Source: Thereva unica (lineage: Eukaryota; Arthropoda; Insecta; Diptera; Therevidae). Taken from it: 64,000 nt of DNA. The stretch is from assembly GCA_949987705.1 (NCBI GenBank), contig OX465282.1, positions 85,052,070 through 85,116,069 on the forward strand, given 5' to 3'. How positions within the stretch are numbered: the first letter of the stretch is position 1; each line of letters opens with the position of its first letter. The notes beneath the pieces were generated by a model, which had not been told where the DNA came from, searched no databases, and saw nothing but the letters and a program-made list of their open reading frames with translations. Positions 1 through 10,631 of this stretch are shown here, in pieces. The position numbers and the translations under genes are program-made.

Positions 1-986
1 TTATCAAGAATATTATAAATATTATAAATGTAATACTAACTACTATTTAAAATTATTATTTTAGTAATGAATATTTTTTTTCAATAATAATTAAAGCAAA
101 AAGAGAAGTTTTGATTATTTTATTTTGTGTATGTTTTGTTTGTTTTATTATCTATGATCCAGCTGTTGTGGATGCACTATAGGTGTTGCTTAATTACCTG
201 AAGTTCCGTATTTATACTAGTGTGATAAGTATCATCTAATTTTCATCAGCTAATTGTTCTATTTAAAACATTTTCGAGTGACTTTGGATAAGCTTCTGTC
301 TGGTCTCCATCCCCCTCGGTCTTCTGATCTTAAACCATTCCTCTACCCGTTTTTCCCGTGTTTTCTGAAATTTTGGGTGACAGATAAACGAAGAACTAGA
401 AACACCGGGTCCTTCCCCTTAAATAAATAAAACAGTTGGTACAGATTAACACCAATCCGCACTTTTCCGGTTAAAAATTCCAGCTACATAAAACCGAAAC
501 CTGCATATCCGGCTCCATAAACTAAAGCAATTTTTGTATTGCTGGTATCCCCTTCGGTACCTCTTCACACTACTTTCCTATTTGTTAATGTTTTGGTTGG
601 GCCTAAATCCTTCTTGTATTTTCGACTAGAATTCACAGCACCAAAATAGTCACCAAAATAGTCCGGCTTGATGATAATTCGACACGAACTGGTATTTTTG
701 TTCAAATAAACTGAATAATGACGGTTTTTACTTCAGCCAGTCTTAGGTGTTCCTAACGGATTTTTTTCCTCTTTTATTTTCTTTTTAATTTTTCCCGAAC
801 ATCAACTTTTTTCCCGGACCAAAAATATTTTTCAGTCCATTTTTTCATACGTCAAAGTTCGAACTCCTATTTTCTGTTTTTTTTCATTTCTCCCCGCCTA
901 CCTTTTTGTTCCCAACCAACTACTCGATTTTCTTCCCCACAGTAATTTTTAGTCAAGTAGATATTTAGGCAAAACTGACCGTTACA
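1..986 (+). repeat. Direct repeat copy A, probable 5' LTR (5' end outside window)
   Basis: This block recurs at 4882-5869. I see one C/T difference (near 312) and a T-run that is two bases shorter here (near 878). The shared sequence stops abruptly at ...CCGTTACA (986), so it ends in CA as an LTR should. The left boundary lies before base 1, because bases 1-28 are still shared with the second copy. It is AT-rich and noncoding. LTR identity is inferred from the direct repetition, the CA end and the copia-like sequence between the copies; no primer-binding site was recognised after 986. Confidence 0.7.
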
Positions 987-1221
987 TACCCTCGGGTCCA
1001 CGAGGCCGACTCGCGAGGCAGTGAGGAGCCGAAAAAAACGGACAGTTTTTTCTTTTGTAGTGAGCTTCGGGTAAGATCAACGTGGGTCTCGACTCATCCC
1101 CTGAGATTAAGAGGCTCATGCTCTCCAGACTGAGATAGCCGGGCTGTTCAGGTTCTCAACAGAGTCGTCTCCAGACGGAGTGAAAAAGGATAAGTTGGAC
1201 GTACGGTCACAACCGTATTTT

Positions 1222-1604
1222 CGTGATGATTTGTTAATCTGCAGTAAGAGCCAACAGGAAATAAAAGTTGTAAAGCCAAAACTGTCAAATCAATTCAATA
1301 TGAAGGATATGGGAAAAGTTAACACTTACTTACACAGGTATAGCCATAAACCATAATAAAAAGGAAAATAAATTAACGTTAAGTCAGGAAAAGTACATAG
1401 AATCTCTTGGGAGTAAATATAACTTAGAAAGGTGTAAATTATATGATACTCCTATGGAAACAAATTTAAAATTAGATCCAGCATCTGAAATTGACGTAAG
1501 AATTAAGTACAGAAATTTAATTGGGAAACTTTTATACATAAGTGCTGGCACAAGACCAGATATCGCGTTTAGTGTTAACTATTTGAATAGATTCCAAAGC
1601 TGCT
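1222..1604 (+). pseudogene. Ty1/copia reverse transcriptase fragment
   Basis: Translated with one frameshift near 1335, this gives the RT segment from the catalytic aspartates (DDLLICSK, where copia has YVDD) through MKDMGKVNTYL, LTLSQEKYIESL, DTPMETNLK and LIGKLLYISAGTRPDIAFSVNYL. That order is diagnostic of the RVT_2 domain of copia polyproteins. The match stops at RFQSC, just before the RNase H region, and abuts ALG12 sequence on the other strand. No integrase or gag lies upstream. It is a short dead fragment, possibly carried along inside a larger non-autonomous element. Confidence 0.85.
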
Positions 1605-2672
1605 AAGCGGTGCAGTTTAGATAATGCCACACCTCCAGGATAGTTAGCGCTTGATACTGACAACAGGAGTATGGTAAGAAATAAGTCAAACATGAGGTGA
1701 CCTCCGGCTACAAGTAACATGCAACCTTGCCATCACGATTTAGTTCGGTTTATCCATATTCTATGACAAGCACATGCAACTGGCAAGTTCAGTACGGGGG
1801 AGATGATACAACGTAGCTCTTCATGCGGTAAAAATGAGTATAGGAATACGAAGTGATTGCAGCTACTCCAATTGGTCGGCATCTTGGTTCCAAAACAAGA
1901 CCTAGAGGGATAAAAAATTTTGATGTCCCCATTGCTCGTGGGATTGCGGAGTAGAAATACCATAGTAACGGTGAAACACCCCATTTTGAGTTCTTATTCA
2001 AAATCTTATTATACTATAAAACTTGTCATTCAGGCCATAATGATCTTCCCAAAAAAATGTATCAACAATTACCGTAGTTGTTAAAATTTTGATACCTGCT
2101 GGTATCCACTGAGAGTTTTCTGGTATAAAGATCGTTAAGTACCAATATTCCTAGAAGAAACACTAATTCCGATCTGAATATTATTGCAGTTCCAGATAAC
2201 CATACAAAGAGATTATGCTTCTCTTGTAGCCAAAAACTAACTGCATCAAGTACGACTGGAAGCGCCATGACATTTGATAAAGGACGACTCATGTAGAACA
2301 TAAAGTGGAATTGTGATATCGTTACTAACATACCATATCGATATAGTAAGGCCGAATTTTTTCTATTACTTTTCTTAAATTTTCCATGCTGCGGCTACAA
2401 TTCCGGAGTCTAACTACATATTGACTCCAAAATTTTGAATTCCCAAATTCTGGAAGAAGATAACTGCGGGTGACGATAATATTGATACAAATAAAAGGCC
2501 CAATAAAAGTTCGTGGCACTACACCAGGAAATTCATGGTGATCATACTGAGTGAAATTGTGCCGTAGATAGAGTATATCATGCATTGCTTGTATATTAAA
2601 GCTCTCCTCCACGTTTGGGAAGGGTGCATAGAATAGATGAGCCAGAGCTACCAAGAACAGTATGAGCCCCAT
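1600..2672 (-). pseudogene. ALG12: ALG12 (dolichyl-P-Man:Man7GlcNAc2-PP-dolichol alpha-1,6-mannosyltransferase) pseudogene
   Basis: ALG12 is a multi-pass ER enzyme that adds the eighth mannose to the lipid-linked N-glycan precursor. Reading down the minus strand, collinear family segments appear: PNVEESFNIQAMHD and HEFPGVVPRT near the N-terminus, then [88 protein letters not shown] and NYPGGVALSKLHRL. These are spread over three frames: frameshifts near 2330, 2065, 2010 and 1880, and an in-frame TGA near 1732. Roughly the first four fifths of the protein is present and no intron is seen between segments, so it looks like a truncated retrocopy. The C-terminal end is replaced by copia RT sequence at about 1600-1605. 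Confidence 0.88.
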
Positions 2673-3300
2673 TACCGAATATCAGTCACGCAAACACTTT
2701 CAATAATTTCGTATTACGGATCCGTTAAATATATTTAAATTGCGGGAAATACGAGAAAATCAGGAATCCAGAGGAAACTGACATCAAGATGAAGAAAAGT
2801 TGGCGGCTGTTGCGCAAACTCTAGTGGGCTTAGTGTTAAATACGTCATCCATATCTGGATACTGTCCACTTTATTTGTGTCCAATTTTTGCTTCGCAAGT
2901 TCCGAGTTGAGATGGAAATAAATTTTCCGGCTTTAAAAATAACCTTACAAACCAATAAAAAAATTTTCTCGACGACCACTGACAATTTAAGCAGAGTTCC
3001 GCACAACTGATTTTGACTGATAAATATTGTAAAAGAATTTGGTTATGTTTAGATCACTAAAATCCTGATGATAAAATCGTTAATACTACAAATTCGTTGC
3101 ATTTTAATTTGTAAAATTATATTTCCTTATTAAATTTTACCAAATAACCGTCTTTAAAACACATATATGTGTAGATCTGTTATATTTAATTTTTCTCTAA
3201 ATTAACGTATTAAACAATGATCGCGGGTGTAAGCGTCTTATAAAAGCAAGTAGTGTGTAGCTATAAAACAATAAAAGTGTATTGGTGTGTATATAGGTTA
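2673..3300. other. Noncoding, AT-rich; possibly 5' flank of the ALG12 copy
   Basis: Directly upstream of the ALG12 start codon on the minus strand. It may contain the copied 5' UTR, but no boundary can be drawn. No coding similarity was seen on either strand. Confidence 0.4.
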
Positions 3301-3306
3301 GTATAG

Positions 3307-4120
3307 ATGATGAGATTTGCTTTAATCCAATATATGAGTGGAATGGTTGAGGCAGACAACAATCCCCTCAGGGCTCCCGCATGTCAACGTCCTCGATGCC
3401 AGTTGGTGAAAACCATGAAGCATAGTCATCACCAAGTGTCATCCAGGTCGCCGACCCAGCTTCAGGTAGACCCGAAAGAAGGACGGAAACAAAACTCAAA
3501 ATCGCATCGCCCGAAAGGAAAGGAAACTTCTTCAAAAATAAAAAAAATTTGGGGAATCCGCTGTTCAACCACAACTGAGCTACCTTTCGGAAAATCAATC
3601 AGTTGGGAGGAACAGACGAAAAAAAAACTCAGGACATAAACAAAAAAATAGAATTTAAAAAGCTGGATGGACCATCAGGAGGGCAAGGGGCGCAGTGGCA
3701 GGCGGTAACACGCCTGATACCAGAGACGGTTAAGCCCTTGTACCAACTTCAACTTCCATCAGGAAAAATAATTCGAAGATCCTGTTCAAAGACCGACGCA
3801 GTGGCAGGCGGTATCACGCCTGATACCAGAGTCGCCGACCCCAGAAACAGGACAAGGATGAACCACTACTACACCTGCACGCATAGCCAAGCGACCACCG
3901 CTTGTTAGCAAGCCGTGCAGGTCAGCATGGCTCGAAGCTACTCCCAAAAAGAAGAAGTTACCGCAGAAGAGAACGGGTAGGCCTAAAAGCGAAGACAAAT
4001 AAAAATTCACCTAGAATTTGGACAATCGCAAAAAAAAATTCGGCAAAACAGACAAAGGCTAAGGCCTCGCGGTACTACCTTAGCCCACGGCGAGCGCTGG
4101 ATAAGTGTGGTGAACCATAA
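3307..4120 (+). pseudogene. Unidentified basic, low-complexity coding remnant
   Basis: Three overlapping short open frames (3307-3639, 3603-3908, 3902-4120) rich in Lys, Arg, Ser, Pro and Gln. The composition resembles the nucleic-acid-binding gag/ORF1 proteins of retroelements, but I recognise no zinc knuckle or conserved motif. A partial direct repeat of about 36 bp (3691-3726 and 3798-3833, spacing 107) lies inside. The frame switches imply decay. The assignment to a gag-like protein is composition only and weak. Confidence 0.25.
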
Positions 4121-4881
4121 ACAAAAAAAAATCAAATGTTTGTCCGTGAAGGCACAAGTGGTACTAAACCAAAAAAAATTTAAACTTCAAGGTCCGTGTA
4201 GGACAGTCAACGGGCTGTAAAAGCTGCGTTGGGCGCCATTTATGTAATAGCATAATGGCGCGATATAAATAGTGGGCGCCACTTATGCGAGGTGTTACCC
4301 CCTTAGCCACAAGCCCGGAAGAGCATGGCCAAGGAGCCAACACCATACATAAGAAATAAAAAGAAAATCCGGAACTCCTACGCCGGCCACACGGAGTTGT
4401 CTAGCTCGCCGGAGGGGTCGTGGGGTGTGTGGCCGGGGCTTACCGCGGTTGGTTCACCACTTACCTGTGTCTGTGCAACTTTGACTTCCGCCCATCATCC
4501 TCCCGGCACCGCCTGAGCCGCATCACCCTGAAAAGGAATGACCCCCTCCCTCAACCATTCCACCAGAAACAAATTTAACGCATGGTCATTCTATTAATTA
4601 TAAACATTTAATCATCAGAACAACAATTACAAAGAATAACCATCAACCACGACAATAATTTATAACTCCTTGTCCATTATCAAAATTAAATGAGCAAAGT
4701 CAACAATATTAAGGTTTCATTATTATAGTTACATAGATATGAGCTCAAGATAAAAAGAAAACTCACAGTATTGGCCAATACTCCTCGTTTTGTACATATG
4801 TGATTACAATCAATAGAATCACTTCGGAACCAACAAAGAAGAAAATAGATCCGACAAGGAGCAACACGAATTCACAAATAA
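4121..4881. other. Noncoding 3' part of the LTR-bounded unit
   Basis: Apart from the hairpin at 4233-4264 and a GC-rich patch at about 4380-4520, I see only AT-rich sequence running into copy B. No polypurine tract could be placed with confidence. Confidence 0.4.
4233..4264. other. Imperfect hairpin
   Basis: GCGCCATTTATG, a six-base loop, then CATAATGGCGC: near-perfect inverted arms. Function unknown; it lies in the noncoding 3' part of the LTR-bounded unit. Confidence 0.5.
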
Positions 4882-5869
4882 TTATCAAGAATATTATAAA
4901 TATTATAAATGTAATACTAACTACTATTTAAAATTATTATTTTAGTAATGAATATTTTTTTTCAATAATAATTAAAGCAAAAAGAGAAGTTTTGATTATT
5001 TTATTTTGTGTATGTTTTGTTTGTTTTATTATCTATGATCCAGCTGTTGTGGATGCACTATAGGTGTTGCTTAATTACCTGAAGTTCCGTATTTATACTA
5101 GTGTGATAAGTATCATCTAATTTTCATCAGCTAATTGTTCTATTTAAAACATTTTCGAGTGACTTTGGATAAGCTTCTGTCTGGTCTCCATCCCCTTCGG
5201 TCTTCTGATCTTAAACCATTCCTCTACCCGTTTTTCCCGTGTTTTCTGAAATTTTGGGTGACAGATAAACGAAGAACTAGAAACACCGGGTCCTTCCCCT
5301 TAAATAAATAAAACAGTTGGTACAGATTAACACCAATCCGCACTTTTCCGGTTAAAAATTCCAGCTACATAAAACCGAAACCTGCATATCCGGCTCCATA
5401 AACTAAAGCAATTTTTGTATTGCTGGTATCCCCTTCGGTACCTCTTCACACTACTTTCCTATTTGTTAATGTTTTGGTTGGGCCTAAATCCTTCTTGTAT
5501 TTTCGACTAGAATTCACAGCACCAAAATAGTCACCAAAATAGTCCGGCTTGATGATAATTCGACACGAACTGGTATTTTTGTTCAAATAAACTGAATAAT
5601 GACGGTTTTTACTTCAGCCAGTCTTAGGTGTTCCTAACGGATTTTTTTCCTCTTTTATTTTCTTTTTAATTTTTCCCGAACATCAACTTTTTTCCCGGAC
5701 CAAAAATATTTTTCAGTCCATTTTTTCATACGTCAAAGTTCGAACTCCTATTTTCTGTTTTTTTTTTCATTTCTCCCCGCCTACCTTTTTGTTCCCAACC
5801 AACTACTCGATTTTCTTCCCCACAGTAATTTTTAGTCAAGTAGATATTTAGGCAAAACTGACCGTTACA
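4882..5869 (+). repeat. Direct repeat copy B, probable 3' LTR
   Basis: Second copy of the 1-986 block. Base 1 aligns with 4882 and base 986 with 5869. The alignment may extend left of 4882, which cannot be seen because copy A is cut by the window edge. Sequence after 5869 (ATACTTATG) is unrelated to that after 986. A five-base target duplication such as ATACT would have to be looked for upstream of the window. Near identity of the copies implies a recent insertion or gene conversion. Confidence 0.7.
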
Positions 5870-6177
5870 ATACTTATGATGTGTTTATAGAGCATGGTCT
5901 TTATTATACATGAAAGTAACCTGCACGAAGGAAATATGCATGATGGTGAAAATTCTTTCGTTAAAATTTTGTCATATGCGTCAAAAAAACGAATGCAGCG
6001 GAAACGGATTTGTTCCGTTTGGGGCATTTTCAACTGACTCTGAGACAATCCCAATAAACACAGGAAGAATAACTGAAAATCGTCCTTTGTAAGTCTTCTT
6101 TGTGTGGATGATTGCAAGAATTATTTTAATAACCTGTTTTTTAACCTATAGTCAACTGAGTTCGTACAGTTTCATAA

Positions 6178-6562
6178 TCAAAGCTTTTGCGTAAGGCCGC
6201 ATACCTTCATATGCTTATTAGCGACATTTCCAACTTTTTTAATATGGAAGAAATCGTCACATGCCGCTTTGCCACATTTTATCTCTATACATAATTGAAG
6301 AAAAGCTGCTTTTGACGCTTTGGTATACGGTATCATACACTTACAGCTCCTACCCATAATTTCAACCTGATAAATGCTCGCACGAAAATCGTTGGAAGAT
6401 CCATGCTCGTTTCGATCAAATGTTGGCTTCAGCCAATGAAGCCCAACCTCGCCACTGCATTCCTTCAATCCAGTAACGGCGGAGGAGATTCTTTTGAGCC
6501 ATTTACAATTCCATCCGAAATAGACTTCCGCATTCTCAGAGGATGTACTTGATTTGAGCCAA
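6178..6562 (-). other. Unrecognised open frame, about 130 codons
   Basis: Minus-strand frame open from about 6562 to the stop at 6178. The first ATG is at 6468, but coding-like composition (for example ENAEVYFGWNCKWLKRISS) continues upstream without a stop. The predicted peptide has balanced composition, several Cys, and segments such as CMIPYTKASKAAFLQLCIEI. I do not recognise a family. It could be an internal exon of a host gene, a transposon fragment or chance. Sequence on either side is noncoding. Confidence 0.25.
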
Positions 6563-6614
6563 TTACATAAAATTTATTGCGTGTAATTACACACGAGTCC
6601 AGATACCCTGGACT

Positions 6615-6639
6615 GGTAGTAGTAGTGGTGGTGGTGGTG
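6615..6639. repeat. GTA/GTG microsatellite
   Basis: Short run of GTA units followed by GTG units. Confidence 0.8.
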
Positions 6640-7623
6640 AGGTTCTTTTATGTTTGGCATTAAAAAAACATAATTTTCCTTGCGTTTTTTTCTGGGACAC
6701 CGCACTCCATGGGTTAATCTATTTTTTCCCGGCGATTGCGATAATAGCGCGCAGCAACGAAAAGTGATTTTTTGAATGCTTTGATCTTTGCCGACAATGA
6801 CAGTTTTTTGGGCTTACTTAGGAGGAGGCTACCTTTGAAGTGGAATAGACCAACGGTAAGAGAAGCAGCTCACGTATATTTACGACTGATGATATCCCCG
6901 AGCAGATGGGCACCATTTTGCGGGTAAATGCCTTCGTCTTCGCCTTTGCCTTAGATCTCCTCATATTATCCGACTCCGATTCTCGTCTATCAAATGGAGA
7001 AGGTTATGGCATCCGAGTCAAATTTCTTTTAATCTTTCCCCCTTTTCGTTCGCTGTCAGTCACAATTTATAGCGTAAATTTTTAGCCAATTTACACCGGG
7101 GAAGAGGCTCATTAAAAAGATCATTTGATAATTAGTTTGCCGCAAGGTTCATTTGTTCTTTTGATCGGATTTCTTGGGAAACTAGAGGAAGGATCGGGAT
7201 TAGGTTTCTCATTTCTTTGTATGTGTTTTGAAATTTTTGTAAAACGATACCGTGATATGCAAGAAGTTGGTCGAGTTACGTAAAAACCAGTTACCTTGAA
7301 TTTTTTGTGGAAGGTGTTTTTTTGAGGAAAGCACCACTTAATAAGTTAATTTGTTGTAAAAATCGCAATAAAATTCTTATACTCGAAAGAAAAATCTTAA
7401 TAGTTCTTGAACAGGAAACTATTATAGCACGATTTTAATTGTATTTTATCTAAATTTTTGGTTAATTGTAACCCCACACTATATCGACATAGATTTTCTA
7501 TCTCAAATTGATCTAGGGCGGATCTGGAATCAACATCGCTAATTTCAATCATAGAATGGACGTGCCGTGGCATCAGTCAGGATAGAGCCCTAACACTCGG
7601 TGTTTGAACCTATATCGCCCACC
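6640..7623. other. No recognised feature
   Basis: AT-rich sequence without a coding signal or repeat that I could identify on either strand. Confidence 0.4.
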
Positions 7624-7672
7624 AAGGACGTAGCCAGGGGAGGGGTTTTGGGGGTTCAAACCCCCCCCGAAT
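7624..7672 (+). repeat. ACGTAGCCAGG / C-tract repeat end
   Basis: AAGGACGTAGCCAGG followed by a G/T-rich tract, GGTTCAAA and an eight-C run. The same 15-mer occurs inverted at 8909-8923. Such 'acgtagccagg...ccccccc' ends are widespread in arthropod repeats; the family is not identified here. The two copies could be ends of one element that encloses the MITE and the LINE tail, or independent fragments. Confidence 0.4.
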
Positions 7673-7788
7673 GAAAAAAGACATCGCAGATAGCATGAAA
7701 AATTAAATAATAATAAATAGTTTTTCTTCAATTGTATACTAAATTTGAGATAGGCAGAACACAATTCAAATCGCATCTTTTCTTCTTA

Positions 7789-7943
7789 AGGCCGCCATAC
7801 ACGGTCAAATTGGATGTACATCCAGAATTTCATCAAACCCATAAGCGCAATGAGTTTTGATCGGCCGACCGGCCCACAATCGATAGTTTTGGTTGTACAT
7901 CAGCCCTTCGATGTACATCCAATTTGACCGTGTATGGCGGCCT
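7789..7943 (+). mobile_element. Harbinger-type MITE, 155 bp (copy 1)
   Basis: Terminal inverted repeats of about 35 bp begin AGGCCGCCATACACGGTCAA and end with its complement. The flanks are TTA on both sides (7786-7788 and 7944-7946), the three-base target duplication of PIF/Harbinger elements. No coding capacity. A second copy of exactly the same length lies in opposite orientation at 51851-52005. Confidence 0.9.
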
Positions 7944-7946
7944 TTA

Positions 7947-8299
7947 GAAATACGTTTGGCGACAGCTATGTATAGCGCGAACCAAACGAGATGAGGTTTC
8001 CCAAAAGGCTATTTTCCATGCGCAGTAGCATTCTTGGTACATTTCGAAGCGGAAATTTGAAAATATATAAGCGAATGTCTTATTCATATGTGCGCAATGT
8101 TTATTGGTGTGTAATTTGCATTTCCGAAGAAAGGAAAAAATATCTAGATGACTATGTATAAAAAAAGTAAAAAAGTATAGAGGGAAGGGGAGGTCTCATT
8201 TACACAGATCATTATTATGATTCTTACAAAAACCCATTCTGCCGTCACAACATCCACGACTGTTCTGAACTGTCGCGGGTCTCTTGTGAGATTGCCATT
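7947..8299. other. No recognised feature
   Basis: Noncoding between the MITE and the LINE tail. No repeat or gene match seen. Confidence 0.4.
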
Positions 8300-8876
8300 C
8301 AGTTTCATATAAAACTTTGTTGGATTCCTAGGGGAACCGTAGGGTAGATGAGCTTGCTAGACAGGGAACCGAAGTGGAAAGGACACCCCACTTAACCCGG
8401 ATAGGTATGACCTACAAACTAGCTTGGAGGAAAATCAGCTTAGCTCGAGATGGGTTGAGATGGACCACAGCAACGGTGTTCCGCACTCTTCATGCAATCT
8501 GGCCAACTTTGGACGCAAAGCGTTCAAATTTTCTAGTTTTGTTAAACATAAAGGAGATAACCCATGTAGTAAATGCTCCGATCGGTCACTGCCCCTTTGG
8601 CCGGCACGCCGAAAGATTAAGACTTCCCCACAACGACTTATGCTGATGTTGTGGTAAAGAAGAAGAGGAAGAAACTGTCTCCCATCTTCTCTGGACATGT
8701 CCCGCCCTCGCAAGGAAAGAGGGACCTTGATGCATTGAGCGAGCTGCAAAATACAGGGGTCCCTGAACTCTGTCGCTTTATCAAAAGCTCCAAATGGCTT
8801 GCAATGGCCTGCACTTTGTTCCAACACTAGAATGGCTAATGGCATCACAATGGGCCCAATAGCGTGCCATTTCAAC
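8300..8876 (+). pseudogene. LOA/I-type LINE 3' fragment: RNase H end and C-terminal domain
   Basis: Plus-strand segments read CWIPRG...VDELARQGTE (end of the RNase H domain), then WPTLDAKRSNFL, GHCPFGRHAERL and CCGKEEEEETVSHLLWTCPA, the Cys/His motif that closes these LINE polyproteins. Several stops and frameshifts break it. Everything 5' of the RNase H end is missing, the usual result of 5' truncation in target-primed reverse transcription. It runs into the next element near 8876-8935. Clade assignment to LOA/I rests on the presence of RNase H and the tail motif. Confidence 0.75.
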
Positions 8877-8908
8877 CTAACCTACAAAAACCCCTCCCGA
8901 AGCAAAAT

Positions 8909-8923
8909 CCTGGCTACGTCCTT
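8909..8923 (-). repeat. Inverted copy of the ACGTAGCCAGG end
   Basis: CCTGGCTACGTCCTT, the exact reverse complement of 7624-7638, directly at the junction between the LOA/I tail and the jockey-type LINE. Confidence 0.5.
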
Positions 8924-8934
8924 GTCGCCCACTG

Positions 8935-10478
8935 CTTATAATATATCTAGATTGGATCGTTTACCCGACCGGAATCCATCCAATTCCCTGTCGACTATCA
9001 TCTTTAGTGAGACTGATGTCAGATTAGCACTTCTGACCCTCGATGGTAGTAAAGGCTCGGGTCCTGATAAAATTAGTCTGGTTTTTTTGCGAAACACTGC
9101 TTCTTCAATTTACAAGCCGCTTACTATTATTTTTAACAGAAGTCTACTTGAAGGTCACTTCCCTGCGGTTTGGAAAACTGCGAATATAACACCAATTCAT
9201 AAGTCAGGGCCTAAAAGTGATATATTGAACTATAGACCTATCTCTTTACTATCATCCATAGCGAAAACCTTTGAGCGATTAGTGCATGGCAGAGTTTTTT
9301 ACTTCTTCAAACACATAATTAACCCCAATCGGCATGGTTTTGTGAAGTCCAAATCAACTGAGACTAATCTTTTAATTTATTCTATTTTTTTATTCCAATC
9401 AATGGATGCTGGTATCTCTGTTGGTTCTATATACACGGATTTCAGAAAAGCCTTTGACAAAGTTGACCATATGTTATTGCTGGAAAAACTATGTTTTAAT
9501 GGAGTCAAAGGTAATCTGCTACGATGGTTTTCATCTTATCTTGAGCGTAGGCTTCAGTCTGTTGTTCTAAATGGTTTTTCCTCCACGGTAATTCTGATCA
9601 GTTCAGGAATTCCGCAAGGATCTATCTTGGGCCCATTGCTCTTCATCATTTTTATAAATGACATCCAGCAATGTTTTCACCACAGCCAAACATTGCTTTT
9701 TGCCGACGACTTAAAAATATACAAACAGATAAAAACTATGAAGGATTGTCAACTGCTGCAAGATGATATCACCCGATTCCAAAACTATTGTCATGACAAT
9801 AAACTATTTCTTGCATTAGATAAATGTCAAGTCATTAGCTTTACAAGAAATTCCAACCATATCAGTTTTGACTATACATTAAATAATACTATTCTTATTA
9901 GAGTAAAGCATATACGTGATCTTGGAGTTATCTTTGACAGCAAATTTATTTTTGACTCACATATTAACAATACTGTATCTAAAGCATACAGGATGCTTGG
10001 CTTCGTACTAAGATCGACCAAGAATTTTAAGCAGTTGTGGACTTACCGTCTACGATACCAATCGCTAGTAAGATCACATTTGGAATATGCCTCATCCGTC
10101 TGGAACCCATAACCCATACTATAAAATGTACAGTAATAAAATTGAAATGTTACAGAAAAAATTTACTAGAGCACTGAGTTCCGCCTAAAGTATGGTAAGT
10201 TGCCCTATGACGCCAGATTGATAAAAACATCCCTCATAGGTCTTGAGGATCGACGACCTCTTCACGATGCTGTAATTCTCAAAAAAATTATAACATCTGG
10301 CATAGATTCCCTTGATCTCTTATCTCAAGTTTGTTTTAGGATTCCCACCGGGGCCACTCGTTCGAAAGACTTGTTCTTTCTTAATAAAGCTAGAACCAAC
10401 GCCGGTCTGAGAGCTCCACTGTACAGAATGTGCGAGCAGTATAACAATAAGTTTCTTGTTGTAGATACATATATGTAA
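8935..10478 (+). pseudogene. Jockey-group LINE reverse transcriptase, 5' truncated
   Basis: A long open frame (to the stop at 10112) carries the RT motifs in order: WKTANITPIHKSG, LNYRPISLLSS, FRKAFDKVDH, GIPQGSILGPLLF and LLFADDLKIY, the last with the catalytic aspartates (9699-9710). The thumb region continues to SHLEYASSVW. Beyond 10112 the C-terminal part (IEMLQKKFTRAL, then FRLKYGKLPYDARLI and LEDRRPLHDAVIL) is recovered through two compensating frameshifts, ending at 10478. The endonuclease is absent. The first 40 or so codons of the frame (8799-8930) belong to the preceding LINE tail and are not part of this protein. The RT core is intact; the element as a whole is dead. Confidence 0.9.
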
Positions 10479-10510
10479 TACCAAGGAGGCTGAATTTAAG
10501 CGTAAACATT

Positions 10511-10628
10511 GGGCGCTTTCAGTAATGCAGGATGCATGCGCAATTGACTTATTCAGTCATTGAAAGCTTTCACTTTCAATTGCTGAATAAGTCATTTGCG
10601 CACGCATCCTGCATTACTGAAAGCGCCC
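10511..10628. mobile_element. Palindromic MITE, 118 bp
   Basis: Two arms of about 55 bp, starting GGGCGCTTTCAGTAATGCAG and ending with the complement, meet with almost no spacer. ATT flanks both ends (10508-10510 and 10629-10631), a possible three-base target duplication. It sits 32 bp after the jockey-type ORF. Superfamily unassigned. Confidence 0.85.
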
Positions 10629-10631
10629 ATT

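Larger units (their letters stand above)
987..4881 (+). mobile_element. Internal region of a non-autonomous LTR-type element
   Basis: The DNA between the two direct repeats. From left to right it holds about 235 bp with no match, a copia RT scrap (1222-1604), an antisense ALG12 pseudogene (about 1600-2672), an AT-rich stretch, a lysine-rich region with broken ORFs (about 3300-4130) and a noncoding end. There is no intact gag, protease, integrase or RT, so the element could only have moved using proteins supplied from elsewhere. A TATA-like TATAAAA at 3239-3245 and AATAAAA at 3269-3275 are visible but of unknown use. Confidence 0.55.

Noticed and set aside
4282..4520. GC-rich patch as a host gene exon (frame 4325-4516)
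   Set aside because: Short, proline/serine-rich, no family match, and inside the LTR-bounded repeat unit.
1..5869. Simple reverse-transcriptase template switching as the origin of the ALG12 cargo
   Set aside because: ALG12 is antisense to the copia RT, whereas a jump between two sense RNAs would leave them co-oriented; kept only as one possibility.
8435..8875. 146-codon minus-strand frame
   Set aside because: Antisense to the LOA/I LINE tail, whose plus-strand motifs (WPTLDAKRSNFL, EEEEETVSHLL) are conserved.
8799..8930. Treating the long frame to 10112 as one 437-residue protein
   Set aside because: The first 40 or so codons are read through the tail of another LINE and an ACGTAGCCAGG repeat end; the jockey-type similarity begins only at about 8935.
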